This document shows, piece after piece, positions 48,846-59,166 of a stretch of 64,000 nt of DNA; the stretch's first letter is position 1, and the number at the start of each line of letters is the position of its first letter. This stretch comes from Diprion similis. Lineage: Eukaryota > Arthropoda > Insecta > Hymenoptera > Diprionidae. A model generated the notes under the pieces. That model was given only the letters and a program-made list of their open reading frames with translations. It searched no databases and was not told the origin of the DNA. A program made the translations under genes and the position numbers. The stretch is from contig NC_060112.1 in NCBI RefSeq assembly GCF_021155765.1, forward strand, positions 18,600,001 to 18,664,000, written 5' to 3'.

Positions 48846-51800
48846 CCGGGGAAGATTTATTGGAGCGTAAAAGCGCATTTAAATGCGTCCGGCGTAACAT
48901 AAACAGCTTCCTTCACCGCGCTCCACTCACCACTGTATCTGCTGCAGTGCCCTGATGCACTCTGAGGTACTCTCACCGGGAGGGTCGCTCCTTGTTGCAT
49001 CGGCATTAACATAACTTGTTCCTGTAACCATATATGTGATTACCAGGGCTCCATGCGGTGAGGGAACTGCATTCAACAATGCTACTTCATTCTTACTGTC
49101 GCGGTGATTCGAGTGTACACCGCTCATATTTTTTGGCTATACGATCACGCCAGAATGGAGCCAAGTGTTACTTCACTTGTGTGGAAAATTCGTAATTCGA
49201 CTTGATCCCTTTCAGAGTCAGACTAGCCTGTACTTCTTGGGCTCTGGTCGCGATGCCCACGTGGTTGCCGAATTATCAAATTGCAGCCTGTCTGGATAAA
49301 GGACAAATTCTCGCGTATAGAAGTAACAAGAATGAAATACGTATAATTGAAAATAATTAAATAGTAAAATTTTAGAAAGTTGCTTCGCAGCTTCCCGTTT
49401 CCTTGGTAACTGCGAAAGCTGCTGATTTGGGCCGATCGTGCGATGTGAATGCAGGTAGTTTTGCGGAAATTGAAATTGAGCAATCACCGGGCTCCGATTA
49501 AGGCATCGGGAAGAAACGGTGAATTGTCGAGTTCCTGCCAGGTTCGAGATTATACCTGCAGGGTTTTAATGCTCCTCGAAGACGCCGGCAGCCCGTGATG
49601 GACGATTCCCTCCGGCGATGGTGCAGCAGCCTGCGTCAGAGATCTAATATATTCTGCATAATTCGAACCGTAAATTCATGCATTCCAGGTATATGAGGTA
49701 CACGGGGCACAAGGCACAAGGTACGAGGTACACGTACAAGCTAGAAATGGGTTGGGCTGCTCGAACACCGGCGGTGTACCCGGTTGGTAGTTGCTATGGT
49801 TATCTATTGCGTGGGAGGGCTTGTTACGAGTCTGCATAATTCCGGAGGAAACTGGAGCCGGAAGCTTTAATATTTGATACGGTTAAATAAGAAAGCGAAA
49901 TATAAAATTGTGGTGGATGTATAGCTAGCTTCCGGGGATTGAGCCGATTTCGTTATTTTCCCGGAGCCGAGCGAGACTTAGGTGTGCTACCTTTGCCGGC
50001 CCGAGATATCCAGGAATTTCGAACCATTCATCCGGCAATTAAAACAAACGGTTCGTTCGAGTTCTCGCCAAGACGAAAAGCTCATTTTCTCGTAAGAAAA
50101 TCGCCCCTCGAGCGCGCCAAGATGGAAAGAGTTTATTTTGTTAATTAGCTCCGAGTGCTAACAGCGCCTGTATAACTTCGGTTACTCCAATTACCTCGGA
50201 CCATTCAAGCTTGGAATACAACCAGGACCAAGCTGCCTAATGACGGATTAATTGGAAATGACTGGCGTTAAAGTCTCACCATTTTCATATTTGAGAAAAT
50301 TATTTTCCGCTACGTCTATTAAGGTATAACCTTATAGACTCTTTCAGAGGCATAATTCAAAGAAAAATTGTTTATTCGATATCCTTGAAAATGGAAAGAG
50401 TTGGCCTCGCGGTGCCGCCCAATTGTAGTCTGCTTTATATGCGAGGGTGAATTATTTTCTGGGTGGATATATTTTTTCATTTATCTATTGTCTGGACCAG
50501 CCTATTGTCAGTTCCATTCGCAGTCAAGTTCCCCCCTTCACGATATAGCCACTCGATTGCGTTCGGTAATGGTTTGTTTCATGATTATCCTCTACAAAAT
50601 TTTTTTCATCAGTTATTTGCATTCAACATCTGAAAGCTGCGATCCCACTTCAACATTGTCGTGAGCTTTTAGATACTGCGAAGCAAATATTCCACGGTTA
50701 TATATATCTAAAAATTAACTCTTAGTCCAAATATATCCCGTCAGAAATTTTGATCGAAGACAGATTTTACTGCTTACCTGCGGCTATCAAACCGTTCGCG
50801 TCATAACGAAGCTCCGTTGCACGTCTGCATCGTTCACTGTAAGGGATTTCCGGTTTCGGCCACTGATGGCTGCCTGCTAGCTTCTTATCACCGCAAACAC
50901 TTGAAACTCGGTGAGTATATATACGTAGATAAATGAGCGTAGATTTACCCCGTCGTGGCAAGGGTCGTACCAGGTCACGAAAGGTCACGCCCCTCAAAGT
51001 GTCCTGGGGCATTGCAAAAGCTTGAGAGCATCCATGAGACTTTTGTCACTCGTGCTTTGCTAAAGGTATAGCTGTGTGAGTGAGGACACGGATAGACCTA
51101 CGTGTCGTTGGGAACTTGAATAATTATGACTGGCTCGTTGGAACGTGGTTCGTACAGTGTTCGTTATGGAGATGGAAACAGAAGTTCTGCTCCAGCAGAA
51201 GCGCATCCTGGAAATGTTAATGTACTAATGAAATGTTTTAATACACTGAGGCATGTACACAACTTGTTAGACTGATAAAGAACTGAAAATCGGATTAAAT
51301 GTAGCTACATACTAAATGGGATAACTTATTTCAACGTATAAAGCTTAATGAGTTACATCTGAAGACTCCATTTGTACTTCAAGAAAATTACCCTGCATAA
51401 TAACCATCTTCTCTGTTTGTTAAATCAAGTTCATGGGCTTCGCTTGAGATTGGACGCTCTACCAGGAGATGAATATGTAGTTATAAATTTATGAAGATAA
51501 TATTTATAATATTGATGAAAACTTTAGAACGAACAAATTGCAAACATACATGCATAGGCATTATAGATCGTAAATATCAACTGCGTCGTAAAAAAGTTTT
51601 GCAACTGTTACGGCAAAAACTTTACGAAGCAGGCAAAAAAATTGATTGTTTCAAATCATTCATCGCTGGTAGTTTTCAGAATCGTTTTTCAATGAATAAA
51701 CAACTTGAATATTCGTACTCATAGCTCTGTCTCGCCTGTTTGCGGGTATGAGCAATCGATTACGTTGAAACAGAAATTTTGAATGGAAAATATTGAAAGA

Positions 51801-52861
51801 ACAGACAGTTGGTAGAAGGATGTAATATACAGATATATACACACGCAATATATATAAAATTTATTCCGGAATAGAATACAGACCGTGACATCCCATCCCC
51901 TTGCACACAGTCTGCTGGTGATGGATTGAATTGTCGTGGGCAGAGTTTTTAATCAATTCGAATACATAGAATTCTTATCGAATATGCAGTAGACGGTTCG
52001 GCACGTTGCTGGGAAAGAGCTGGTAAACAACCGAGATGAACAGCAGTTAGACAGAGTAAAAAAGAATGCGTTTATTTATTTATTTTTTTTCACAACAAAA
52101 ATTCATTTCTCCAAAATGATGCGGTTTCGAAAATGGGTTGAGTGACAAGAATACAAATGAGGATTTCACATTGAGATCGTTAATGCAGTTTACTTTAAAA
52201 GTTTTCTGTCAGAAGAAGAATCATTATTGAAAATTGTATTGCAAGAAGTTTTAGTACGCGCTTGTATGAGATGATTTTCCAAAAAACTTCCGGTGAAATT
52301 ATTCAATCGCTTATAAAATACGAGAATTTTTTTATCTTTTAGCTGTGTTTTTTTAACCGTTGGTTGTGGTGACTCAAAACTATTCGCAATCGTTTTCCAG
52401 CATAGTCATTTGTCAGTCAGTAACATATTTGTATGTTGAGACGATTATATAACAATAAGTTATTGGTAATGCGGGGAATAAAAGTTTTGTTTTTACATCC
52501 AAAATAATCCCAAAATTCTGGCTTAACATTCACCTTAACGTGATTCGACTCAGCGGAAGCGTAAATACCGAGAAACTAGGTGCTTACGTTAGGGAGAGAC
52601 TCGAAAATGAGCGTATTAAACGGGGTGGAATTTAACGAGAGTGAGCGGTGAAAGCTTTACATCTGCCTAATTTTCACCTGAGAGTCCCTGTAGACATTTG
52701 TTGGGTCGAAAAGAGATTTCTGATTATCCACCACGCGCGGCTGTAGAAGCGCCTGTAACGAATCCAATTAGGGCTTAGTTTAATTCGTAATAATCCAATT
52801 TATTATGGCGAGAGGATGTTTGCCGAGTCCTCAAAGGCGGCCGCGTTCAAAAATTTAAACA

Positions 52862-52892
52862 GAACGAACGAATAAACGAACGAACGAACGAA
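52862..52892. repeat. (AACG)n tetranucleotide microsatellite
   Basis: About seven units of gaac/aacg, one of them altered (aataaacg). Flanked by unique sequence. Confidence 0.88.
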
Positions 52893-53868
52893 CTCTGCAA
52901 ACCAAGGAAGCGGACGTCGAGGAAATTACAAAATTAGCTGATCCAGTTCAGCGGGTGGGGTTTTGAAATGGCTGAGCTGAAGGAAGATAAAAAACGTACT
53001 GCCCGTGCCGTTTAACGTTTTGGTGTACAGTGAGTAATTGGCAACGGTGTAAGACGACGTACGAATAGAAAAAGACACATTCTTGGCTAACGAACGCCTC
53101 CGGCAGTTTCACCGGAAGTTTCCGAGCCTCCGAGCAGTCGGGTATTTTCCTCAATGGAAGTAGAAACTTTAAAAGTGGTTCAAGGAGTCAAGCAACCATC
53201 TTGGCTGGTTATGAAGGTGCAATGGATATAGGGTTGTTTCCTTAAGGAGAAGATACCATTGATTTCCTTGAAGCGAAATTAAGAAAGGACCAAATACGTA
53301 CGCGGTATGCTACAGTTGAAAATTAAACTGTGAAAGATGAATGGACGAAGTTGAAAAGTTTCACGTTACATGGGGGACGGAAAAGTCTTTGTTTCTAACC
53401 CCTCGTTATGATGTACCTATAGGAGTGGAAAAAATCCACTGCATTGTTTCTAAAGGGAGTTCTTGAGAAACTAAATTTTTCCTAATAATGTACACTGTTG
53501 AACAATTGCACACTTCGGGTTCCAGAAATATGTTATTGCAAATAGTGATCATCCAGATTACATGATTGTAGATTGTAGGCTTTTTATTTTCCGACTGGTC
53601 GAAAAAACGACACTGTAGCCGATGTCTAATTAGTAATGACACTGTACGACAAGCTTAGAAAAACAAGAATGTTGAAATCGAATCGAATTCACTGTGTTTT
53701 CAAGTACCGAAATTCTTCAGTCGAGTACCTAAAGACGGTTGGCCGACTATGGTACCCTTAAGAACGCCCACAATGTCATTTCATAAATTGCAGGTATTTT
53801 TTGTAGAGAAATTCGAAGGCGACGATAGTATTCAACAATCATATATATTGAAAAAAAATGATGAGGAG

Positions 53869-54232
53869 TGATGCAGATGATTAAGGTTATGGCTTGGTTA
53901 GGTTCGTTTGGGATTCTATCACGAGAATATTCGTAGATTCGTTTTACAACTTGCGGAGTGCATGCGTTCTGAACAAGGATTTGTTAGCAACCAAATAAGG
54001 ATGGGGAAATTTCCAGGAATGCGGAGTTGAGGGAGAGGTAGAGAAACAACAGTCTGTTAGTTATGTCTGCAATTACAGGGTGGTTGAAGAGGATCCGAAA
54101 ATGTGATGATGGGAAAACTCATGGAAATGAAAAGTTTGCGAGGGTATGGGAAGGTCCTTGGGTGGTGGGTTCTTGGAAGGATATGTGCTTTCGGGTAGGT
54201 ATAACAGATACAAACTATTAACGGAACGTACA
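53869..54232 (-). repeat. Left copy of a 365-bp direct repeat (candidate 3' LTR of the BEL/Pao element)
   Basis: Aligns by eye over its full length with 58796-59166 at about 85% identity; shared tracts include ggagtgcatgcgttctg and agaaacaacagtctgttag. With these bounds it begins TG and ends CA, as LTRs do. It is separated from the integrase stop by about 480 bp of unassigned sequence. No matching target-site duplication is seen at the outer edges. Confidence 0.5.
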
Positions 54233-54717
54233 TTCGTGTTGAGAGGTGATATAGAGAGTTATAAGTGAGTAGTTACATATATTTTGAATTTGATTCTTAT
54301 ATTTAGTTAGATGCTATTAGGAGTCCTTGTTACTTAATTGTAGATAAGTCTAATAATTTGACAAGACATTGATATGAATGTTCAAACGATGTTTGTACAA
54401 TAATAATGCAACGCACAGATCGCCATTACTCTATGAGGTATAAAATCAAGACTCAACTACGACGTAAATCGAGATTGAGGTGAAAGTTGTTCAATAATTT
54501 ACGTGTTCGAGCAAGACACCGATTAGGGCTCAGTAAAGGATTACGTAGAACTTTAAACCAAATCGTAAGTGAAATGAAATTAAATTTGCACGCACACAGA
54601 ATAACATTTGAGTACAAATAATCGTGTTCAACACATCAAATGGTGATAATTCACTGATTGACACTAGCACTGCTTAGTCACTAGGAACCAAGAGAGTGGG
54701 GTTGGTTCATCGGCCAT
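54233..54717. other. Unassigned 3' non-coding part of the BEL/Pao element
   Basis: Lies between the integrase C-terminus and the left direct repeat. I see no similarity to the gag leader side (58187-58795) and no open frame. Confidence 0.35.
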
Positions 54718-55776
54718 CTAGAGTGGTAAAGGGGCAACTTTCCTCAACTGGGGTCGAATGTGCTGTGAGCGTTTTTTACTGTTACGAAGCGGGGTGATCC
54801 CGTCAGGACCAGAATGAAGCTTGGTTATGCTACCGATGACCCATTGTAGGGTTGTCCTCTGACCACGACAATAGACCCTTCTTGGATGGTCGGCTGATCT
54901 CTGGTCCACTTATGGTGGACATTCAGCTCATTCAGGTATTCGCGAGTCCAACGTGACCAAAAATGTTGACGGACCTGCTGGAGATGTTGCCACTCGAGAA
55001 ACGATTAGTAGGTACATATCTAAGTTCTCGTTGCGGCAAGCTCGTTGACGAATCGCCAATGAGAAAGTGACCAGGTGTTAGGACAAGGAGATCGTTTGGA
55101 TCAGAGGTCATCAGAGGTAGAGGATGCGAATTTAAAATGACTACTATTTCGGTTGAGAAACTTGTTAAAATTTTCGTATGTGAATAGGTCAGTTCCTACA
55201 ACCAGTCGAAGGTGGTGTTTGAACGATTTAACTACGACTTCCCAAAGACTGCCGAAATTGGGTGCTCTTGCTGGAAGGAAATGCCATTTTATACCATGAT
55301 GAGTTGAAAACGCGTTAATTTACTCTTGATGCTGCGTATTTGACAATAAGTTGTGCACTTCCTTCAACTCGTTGTGTGCTCCAACGAAGTTTGTAGCGTT
55401 GTCCGTGTAGATATTTGTGTAGATATCGTATGGAGGCTAAGAAGGCCTCGGTTCAGAGGTCACTGACTACTTCCAAATGTACTGCGTTCACCGGAAGGCA
55501 GACAAAGATAGTAACGTAGACTTTCACTCGGGTTTGTTTTATATGCTTCCTTTCTTTCACAAAGAATGGTCCACAATAATCTATTCCGACTCTGCTAAAG
55601 GGTCGTGACTGGGTGACTCTTGCGGTTGGTAATTTCTTCATAAGATAGTCGATGGAAGGTGGTCGTAGCTTACAAAAGGTGATGCATGTACGGACTTTTC
55701 CTGTCTGGCTTCGATGTGGTGAGAGGTCTAACGGTGTAGGTAGTCTTGTCTGTGTTTGAGTTCCATTTGACACCAA
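54718..55776 (-). pseudogene. BEL/Pao integrase remnant (frameshifted)
   Basis: The first part (55776-55453) is open: a zinc-binding-like C..C segment, RPPSIDYLMKKLP, the FSRVGIDYCGPF motif with the first catalytic Asp, and AVHLEVVSDL. A stop follows directly. Downstream, in shifted frames, come the second Asp region (DNATNFVGAHNELKEV) and the third acidic residue (NFGSLWEVVVKSFKHHL), so the catalytic triad is recognisable but split by frameshifts. The segment 54909-54718 is the C-terminal DUF5641-type end (WVIGSITKLHSGPDGI, RPQLRKVAPLPL). It cannot yield an active protein. Confidence 0.85.
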
Positions 55777-55818
55777 GGGTTTTTATGGTCGCTAACTCTT
55801 CAAGCATGAGCTGAGGTT

Positions 55819-56305
55819 TTATTCTTTCCTCAGGCAGTCCTTCAACAATTCTGGAGCGTTAGATGCCCACTGTCGCATTTTCAAACCACCTCGATGGAGA
55901 AGTTTGGAGAGTTGATCATGAATCTGAATCGTTTCCTCATGTGTTTCTGCACCCGTAAGTGCATCATCCACGTAAAGATCTTCTCGAAGGATCCTTGAGG
56001 CTTTTGAAAATAGATTTTTTTCTGCTAGTTGGTGTAAGCATCGGATGGCTAGGTAAAATGCGGAGGCTGAACAAAAATTCAAGGCATTGCGTACAAAGTT
56101 CTGAATCAGATGATAATTTGCGTTCAACGTCCTTCAGATGTTTCTCCGCTAGGGGTTTGGATTCTCCCACGTTTGAGATTTTCGTATTAAACGCTAAAGC
56201 AACAGAATAACGCCTATCGAGGGCTTGCGTCACGTGTTGTTTGAAATAAACCTCGCAGGTAGCTTCTTCCTTTGTGAAATGTTTGGTTGGTTGACCTTCT
56301 TCCAT
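55819..56305 (-). pseudogene. BEL/Pao reverse transcriptase remnant with internal deletions
   Basis: The first frame gives EEATCEVYFKQHVTQALDRR and LAEKHLKDVERKLSSDSEL, the conserved lead-in to BEL RT. After a shift near 56090 the second frame gives FYLAIRCLHQLAEKN, ILREDLYVDDALTGAET and HRGGLKMRQWASN, with the catalytic YVDD. The fingers and first part of the palm that normally separate these blocks are missing. Only about 280 bp lie between YVDD and the integrase start, so the thumb and RNase H domain are gone too. Confidence 0.85.
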
Positions 56306-56308
56306 TAT

Positions 56309-56848
56309 CTAAAATCTGCTTAAGTCGCAGTGAAGTTCAGAGGTAATATGACTCTCGCGTGTCCGTGATGGTTGTGCTGAGGGAGCACTACCCCCAATGA
56401 CCCAGCCGAGTTGGGTTTCCTGCAGGTATAAGTCCGGGCCATCTGGCGGAGACAAGTTGAGCTGGCCAATGCATAAGAGCGAGAGTGCGGTACCTGCTCC
56501 TAAAAGCATGTCCACTGGTGCAGGGAGATAAAATTCCGGGTCAGCGAGCCTGATGTTTTTCGGTATATGGATTGCACTCCGAGAAATTAGTTGATCTGGT
56601 ATTATGTCTGAGATTATTGGAACTGTAAGAAAGGTTAATGTTCGTTCATAATAATTGGTCCGAGAGCATATCGTAGTGGTCACAATGCTCTTGGAGATGG
56701 TGTTTAAAGAGTTGAGAGCACCGATTGGTATTGAACATTCTTTTCTGTTCAAACGGAGAGTAGTAGCCATAGTTTCAGTTATGAAATTGGAAGTAGAACA
56801 CGTATCGATCAGAGTTCGGCAACGTACTGGCTGTTGTAGTTGATTCAA
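56309..56848 (-). pseudogene. BEL/Pao aspartic protease region of pol
   Basis: About 179 open codons. The active-site region reads TLIDTCSTSNFITE, where most retroviral-type proteases have D-[ST]-G. The following VPIISDIIPDQLI and LADPEFYLPAPVDMLLGAG, then LQETQLGWVIGG, are typical of the segment between protease and RT in BEL/Pao. The frame ends at a TAG (56311-56309). The RT lead-in continues in the same frame two codons later, so the TAG is probably a mutated sense codon. Confidence 0.82.
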
Positions 56849-56947
56849 AACGTCTACTATGGCCGTGACTATAAGATCGCACGTCGCGGAGTTTACAACG
56901 AGTGAGACGAATTTTGGGATATTTATCAGCGTCTCCTGTTGATTTAG

Positions 56948-58186
56948 TCATGCTTGTTGTTTGGATTCATCGACCTTCTTCTCGGTCACCGATGTTCCTG
57001 GTTGGGTAGATTCCTGGGTGGTATTTCCTGATGGTTGCAGTAACGTGTGATGACGTTTTCCGCATTTTCGACATATTACTTCAGAATAGCATTCCTGTTT
57101 TTCGTGTCCGTATCCCAAGCAGTTCGAGCACATTGCCGCGTTGGTAACTCTTTTCTGACATTCATTTACCGATAAAGTAGGTTTGGATGCGGTTGCAGGT
57201 GCAGTCATTGAGACAGCATCAGCTTGTGCTTGAGCTCGTTCGGCTTTCCGTTGTTGTGATACTTCTGACTGGTAACGATTTGCTTGGTTTTGATTAGGTT
57301 CTTCCTTTACGGTGGAGAATTCGACGCAATTAGCCCATTTCTCAAGGAACACTAGCAAATGCTTGTAACTTGGCGTGGTGTCGTGAGTCAAAGTGAGTTC
57401 CCATTGCCAAGCAGTGCTCGGATTGATTTTTGAAAGAATCAAATCTACCAGAGGGATATCCCAATGTTCCACCGGTGCTCCTAAATTTTGCAAGTCCTGT
57501 AAGTGCTGTTGGATGGTATCAACGAGACGATTGAGATTCAACGGGGTATCGTTCTGTAGATGCGGAAATTCGCGGAGGATCACCCAGTGTCGATGGAGGG
57601 TCCAACGAGGGGATTCGTATTTGTTTCTTAAAATAGACAACGCAATTTCGTAGTTATGATCCGTACTTTCCAACGATTGAATTGAACATGCGGCCGTATC
57701 GGTCAGCGACAATCTGAGATATTTCAATTTCTGAACCGGCGTGAGATCTTCAGTTTTATCCATAAGCGCTGTAAATACATCGTGAAACGAAGTCCATCCT
57801 TTTATGGATCCATCAAACTTTGGCAATGCGATAGTCGGTAGCGCGACAGATGACAGATTATATTTAATCGGCGTAGATGATCTAACAATGGCACCAACTT
57901 GCTTATTTGTTTCGTGTAGATATTTTTGCGCTCGCGCAACTGCTTTGTTGTAAGATAGTTGCAGGGCTATTCGTTTGCTACATTTCGTTTCATCAATTTC
58001 TTCTAACGTGTCTTGGACGTGAGTAAATCTTTGAAATGCTTTTTCTAACGTTCCTAACAAGGCTTGCAGAAAATCAGAGTCCTGTTCTTCTTCATTGTCT
58101 TGCCATTCGTCCAAGATTCTTACTAATATCATAATAGAGTCTTGAATGATGTGTCTTTTTTTCCGTAGTGAGATAAGTTCGGTCAT
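56948..58186 (-). CDS. BEL/Pao gag polyprotein (412 aa, intact frame)
   Basis: The ATG at 58186 opens 412 codons. The N-terminal third is helical and charged. Residues about 115-215 carry the DUF1759-type core (ALPKFDGSIKGWTSFHDVFT, LTPVQKLKYLRLSL, EIALSILRNKYESPR). Near the C-terminus a zinc knuckle CSNCLGYGHEKQEC (CX2CX4HX4C) is followed by a partial second one (CRKCGKRHH). It is the capsid/nucleocapsid precursor that packages element RNA. Its frame is open although pol is ruined, so it could be a recent or younger segment, selected for, or open by chance. Confidence 0.9.
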   Translation of the reverse strand: MTELISLRKKRHIIQDSIMILVRILDEWQDNEEEQDSDFLQALLGTLEKAFQRFTHVQDTLEEIDETKCSKRIALQLSYNKAVARAQKYLHETNKQVGAIVRSSTPIKYNLSSVALPTIALPKFDGSIKGWTSFHDVFTALMDKTEDLTPVQKLKYLRLSLTDTAACSIQSLESTDHNYEIALSILRNKYESPRWTLHRHWVILREFPHLQNDTPLNLNRLVDTIQQHLQDLQNLGAPVEHWDIPLVDLILSKINPSTAWQWELTLTHDTTPSYKHLLVFLEKWANCVEFSTVKEEPNQNQANRYQSEVSQQRKAERAQAQADAVSMTAPATASKPTLSVNECQKRVTNAAMCSNCLGYGHEKQECYSEVICRKCGKRHHTLLQPSGNTTQESTQPGTSVTEKKVDESKQQA

Positions 58187-58795
58187 TTTGACAAGGGTCG
58201 AGAGAAGCGAGATGGCAGGAGGTAAGGATAATTGACGATTCAGATATCAACGAGCTTACCTTCTGGTTGATGAGATGTTAGATGCACGATTTGGGATGGG
58301 AGAAGCAGTCTGCGATCCTCCGTGATGATCCAGTTCTTTTTGGCTCAGTTTACTATAGTTCAGCAGGTTCACTGGCGTTGATAATTTCTTTGCTCGCTCG
58401 TAGTTGAAGCAGGATAGTTCGATACAGATGATGGACGGTACAGGTAGATATAATTGATAATTTTTACACCACGGTGTGATATTTGATGTTTAGATATTCC
58501 TTAAAACAATGGATTTGAGATAGTGCATTATTAGTCACTGTTGCGCTGCACTGGGGCGATTGATGTCTGTCTGATACACTCCCGCACAGTACTGGTGATG
58601 TAATAAAGTGATTTATCCTGTTCGAAGGACGATAAAATGTTCGATCGAATCTTTAAAGAGGGTCTCATCCACTTTGGTACTCTTACCCCGTCATGTAACT
58701 CAAAAAAATTTTGGGTAGTTATTTGTGGAAATAACTAATTTATAGGTGATGACACTATCTAACAATTACGTACATTGAACGCCAATAATGAAAGG
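58187..58795 (-). other. Putative 5' leader of the BEL/Pao element
   Basis: Sequence upstream of the gag ATG on the minus strand up to the right direct repeat. It contains no coding frame; a packaging signal and primer-binding site would be expected here but were not identified. Confidence 0.35.
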
Positions 58796-59166
58796 TGATG
58801 GAGATGATGATTGGAGTTATGGCTTGGTTGGATTCGTTTGGAATTGTATCGCGAGAATATTTGTAGATTCGTTTTAGAACTTGTGGAGTGCATGCGTTCT
58901 GGATAAGGATTTGTTAGCAACTGACGAGGATGGGAAAATTGCCAGGGATGCGAAGTTGAGGGAAAGGTGGAGAAACAACAGTCTGTTAGTTATGTCTTCG
59001 AGGATAGGGTGGTGGGAGAGGATCCGAAAGTGTGACAAAGGTAAAACACATGGAAATGGAAAGTTTACGAGAATTATGGATAGCTACTTGAGGTAGTGGG
59101 TTCTTGAAAGGATATGTGCTTTCGGGTGAGTATAACAACTAAACCAAACTATAAACGGAGCAGACA
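58796..59166 (-). repeat. Right copy of the direct repeat (candidate 5' LTR)
   Basis: Homologous to 53869-54232 in the same orientation. The 600 bp between this repeat and the gag ATG would be the 5' leader. I could not identify a primer-binding site with confidence. About 15% divergence implies an old insertion, if the two copies were identical at integration. Confidence 0.5.

Larger units (their letters stand above)
39770..53868. other. Long intergenic stretch without a supported gene
   Basis: About 14 kb downstream of the TBC1D30-type gene. It holds a possible extended 3' UTR up to about 40840, simple repeats (G-rich at 47465, GA at 48814, AACG at 52862) and otherwise unique AT-rich DNA. 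Open frames of up to about 127 codons occur at 47665-48757 on both strands, but none shows domain content or splice structure. Regulatory DNA or exons of non-coding RNAs could be present but cannot be recognised by eye. Confidence 0.5.
53869..59166 (-). mobile_element. Degenerate BEL/Pao LTR retrotransposon
   Basis: Read on the minus strand, the order is gag (58186-56948), aspartic protease, reverse transcriptase and integrase (56848-54718), the order known for BEL/Pao elements. The RT has YVDD, the integrase region has the DNAT.F and GLWE motifs, and gag has the BEL-type core plus zinc knuckle. The element is dead: there is a stop between protease and RT, several frameshifts in integrase, and large parts of RT and the RNase H domain are missing. 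The bounds given are those of a flanking pair of direct repeats taken as possible LTRs; if those are unrelated, the element spans about 54650-58400. Confidence 0.85.

Noticed and set aside
58881..59096. 71-aa plus-strand frame in the right direct repeat
   Set aside because: The left copy of the repeat has a stop in the corresponding frame, and the product has no known domain.
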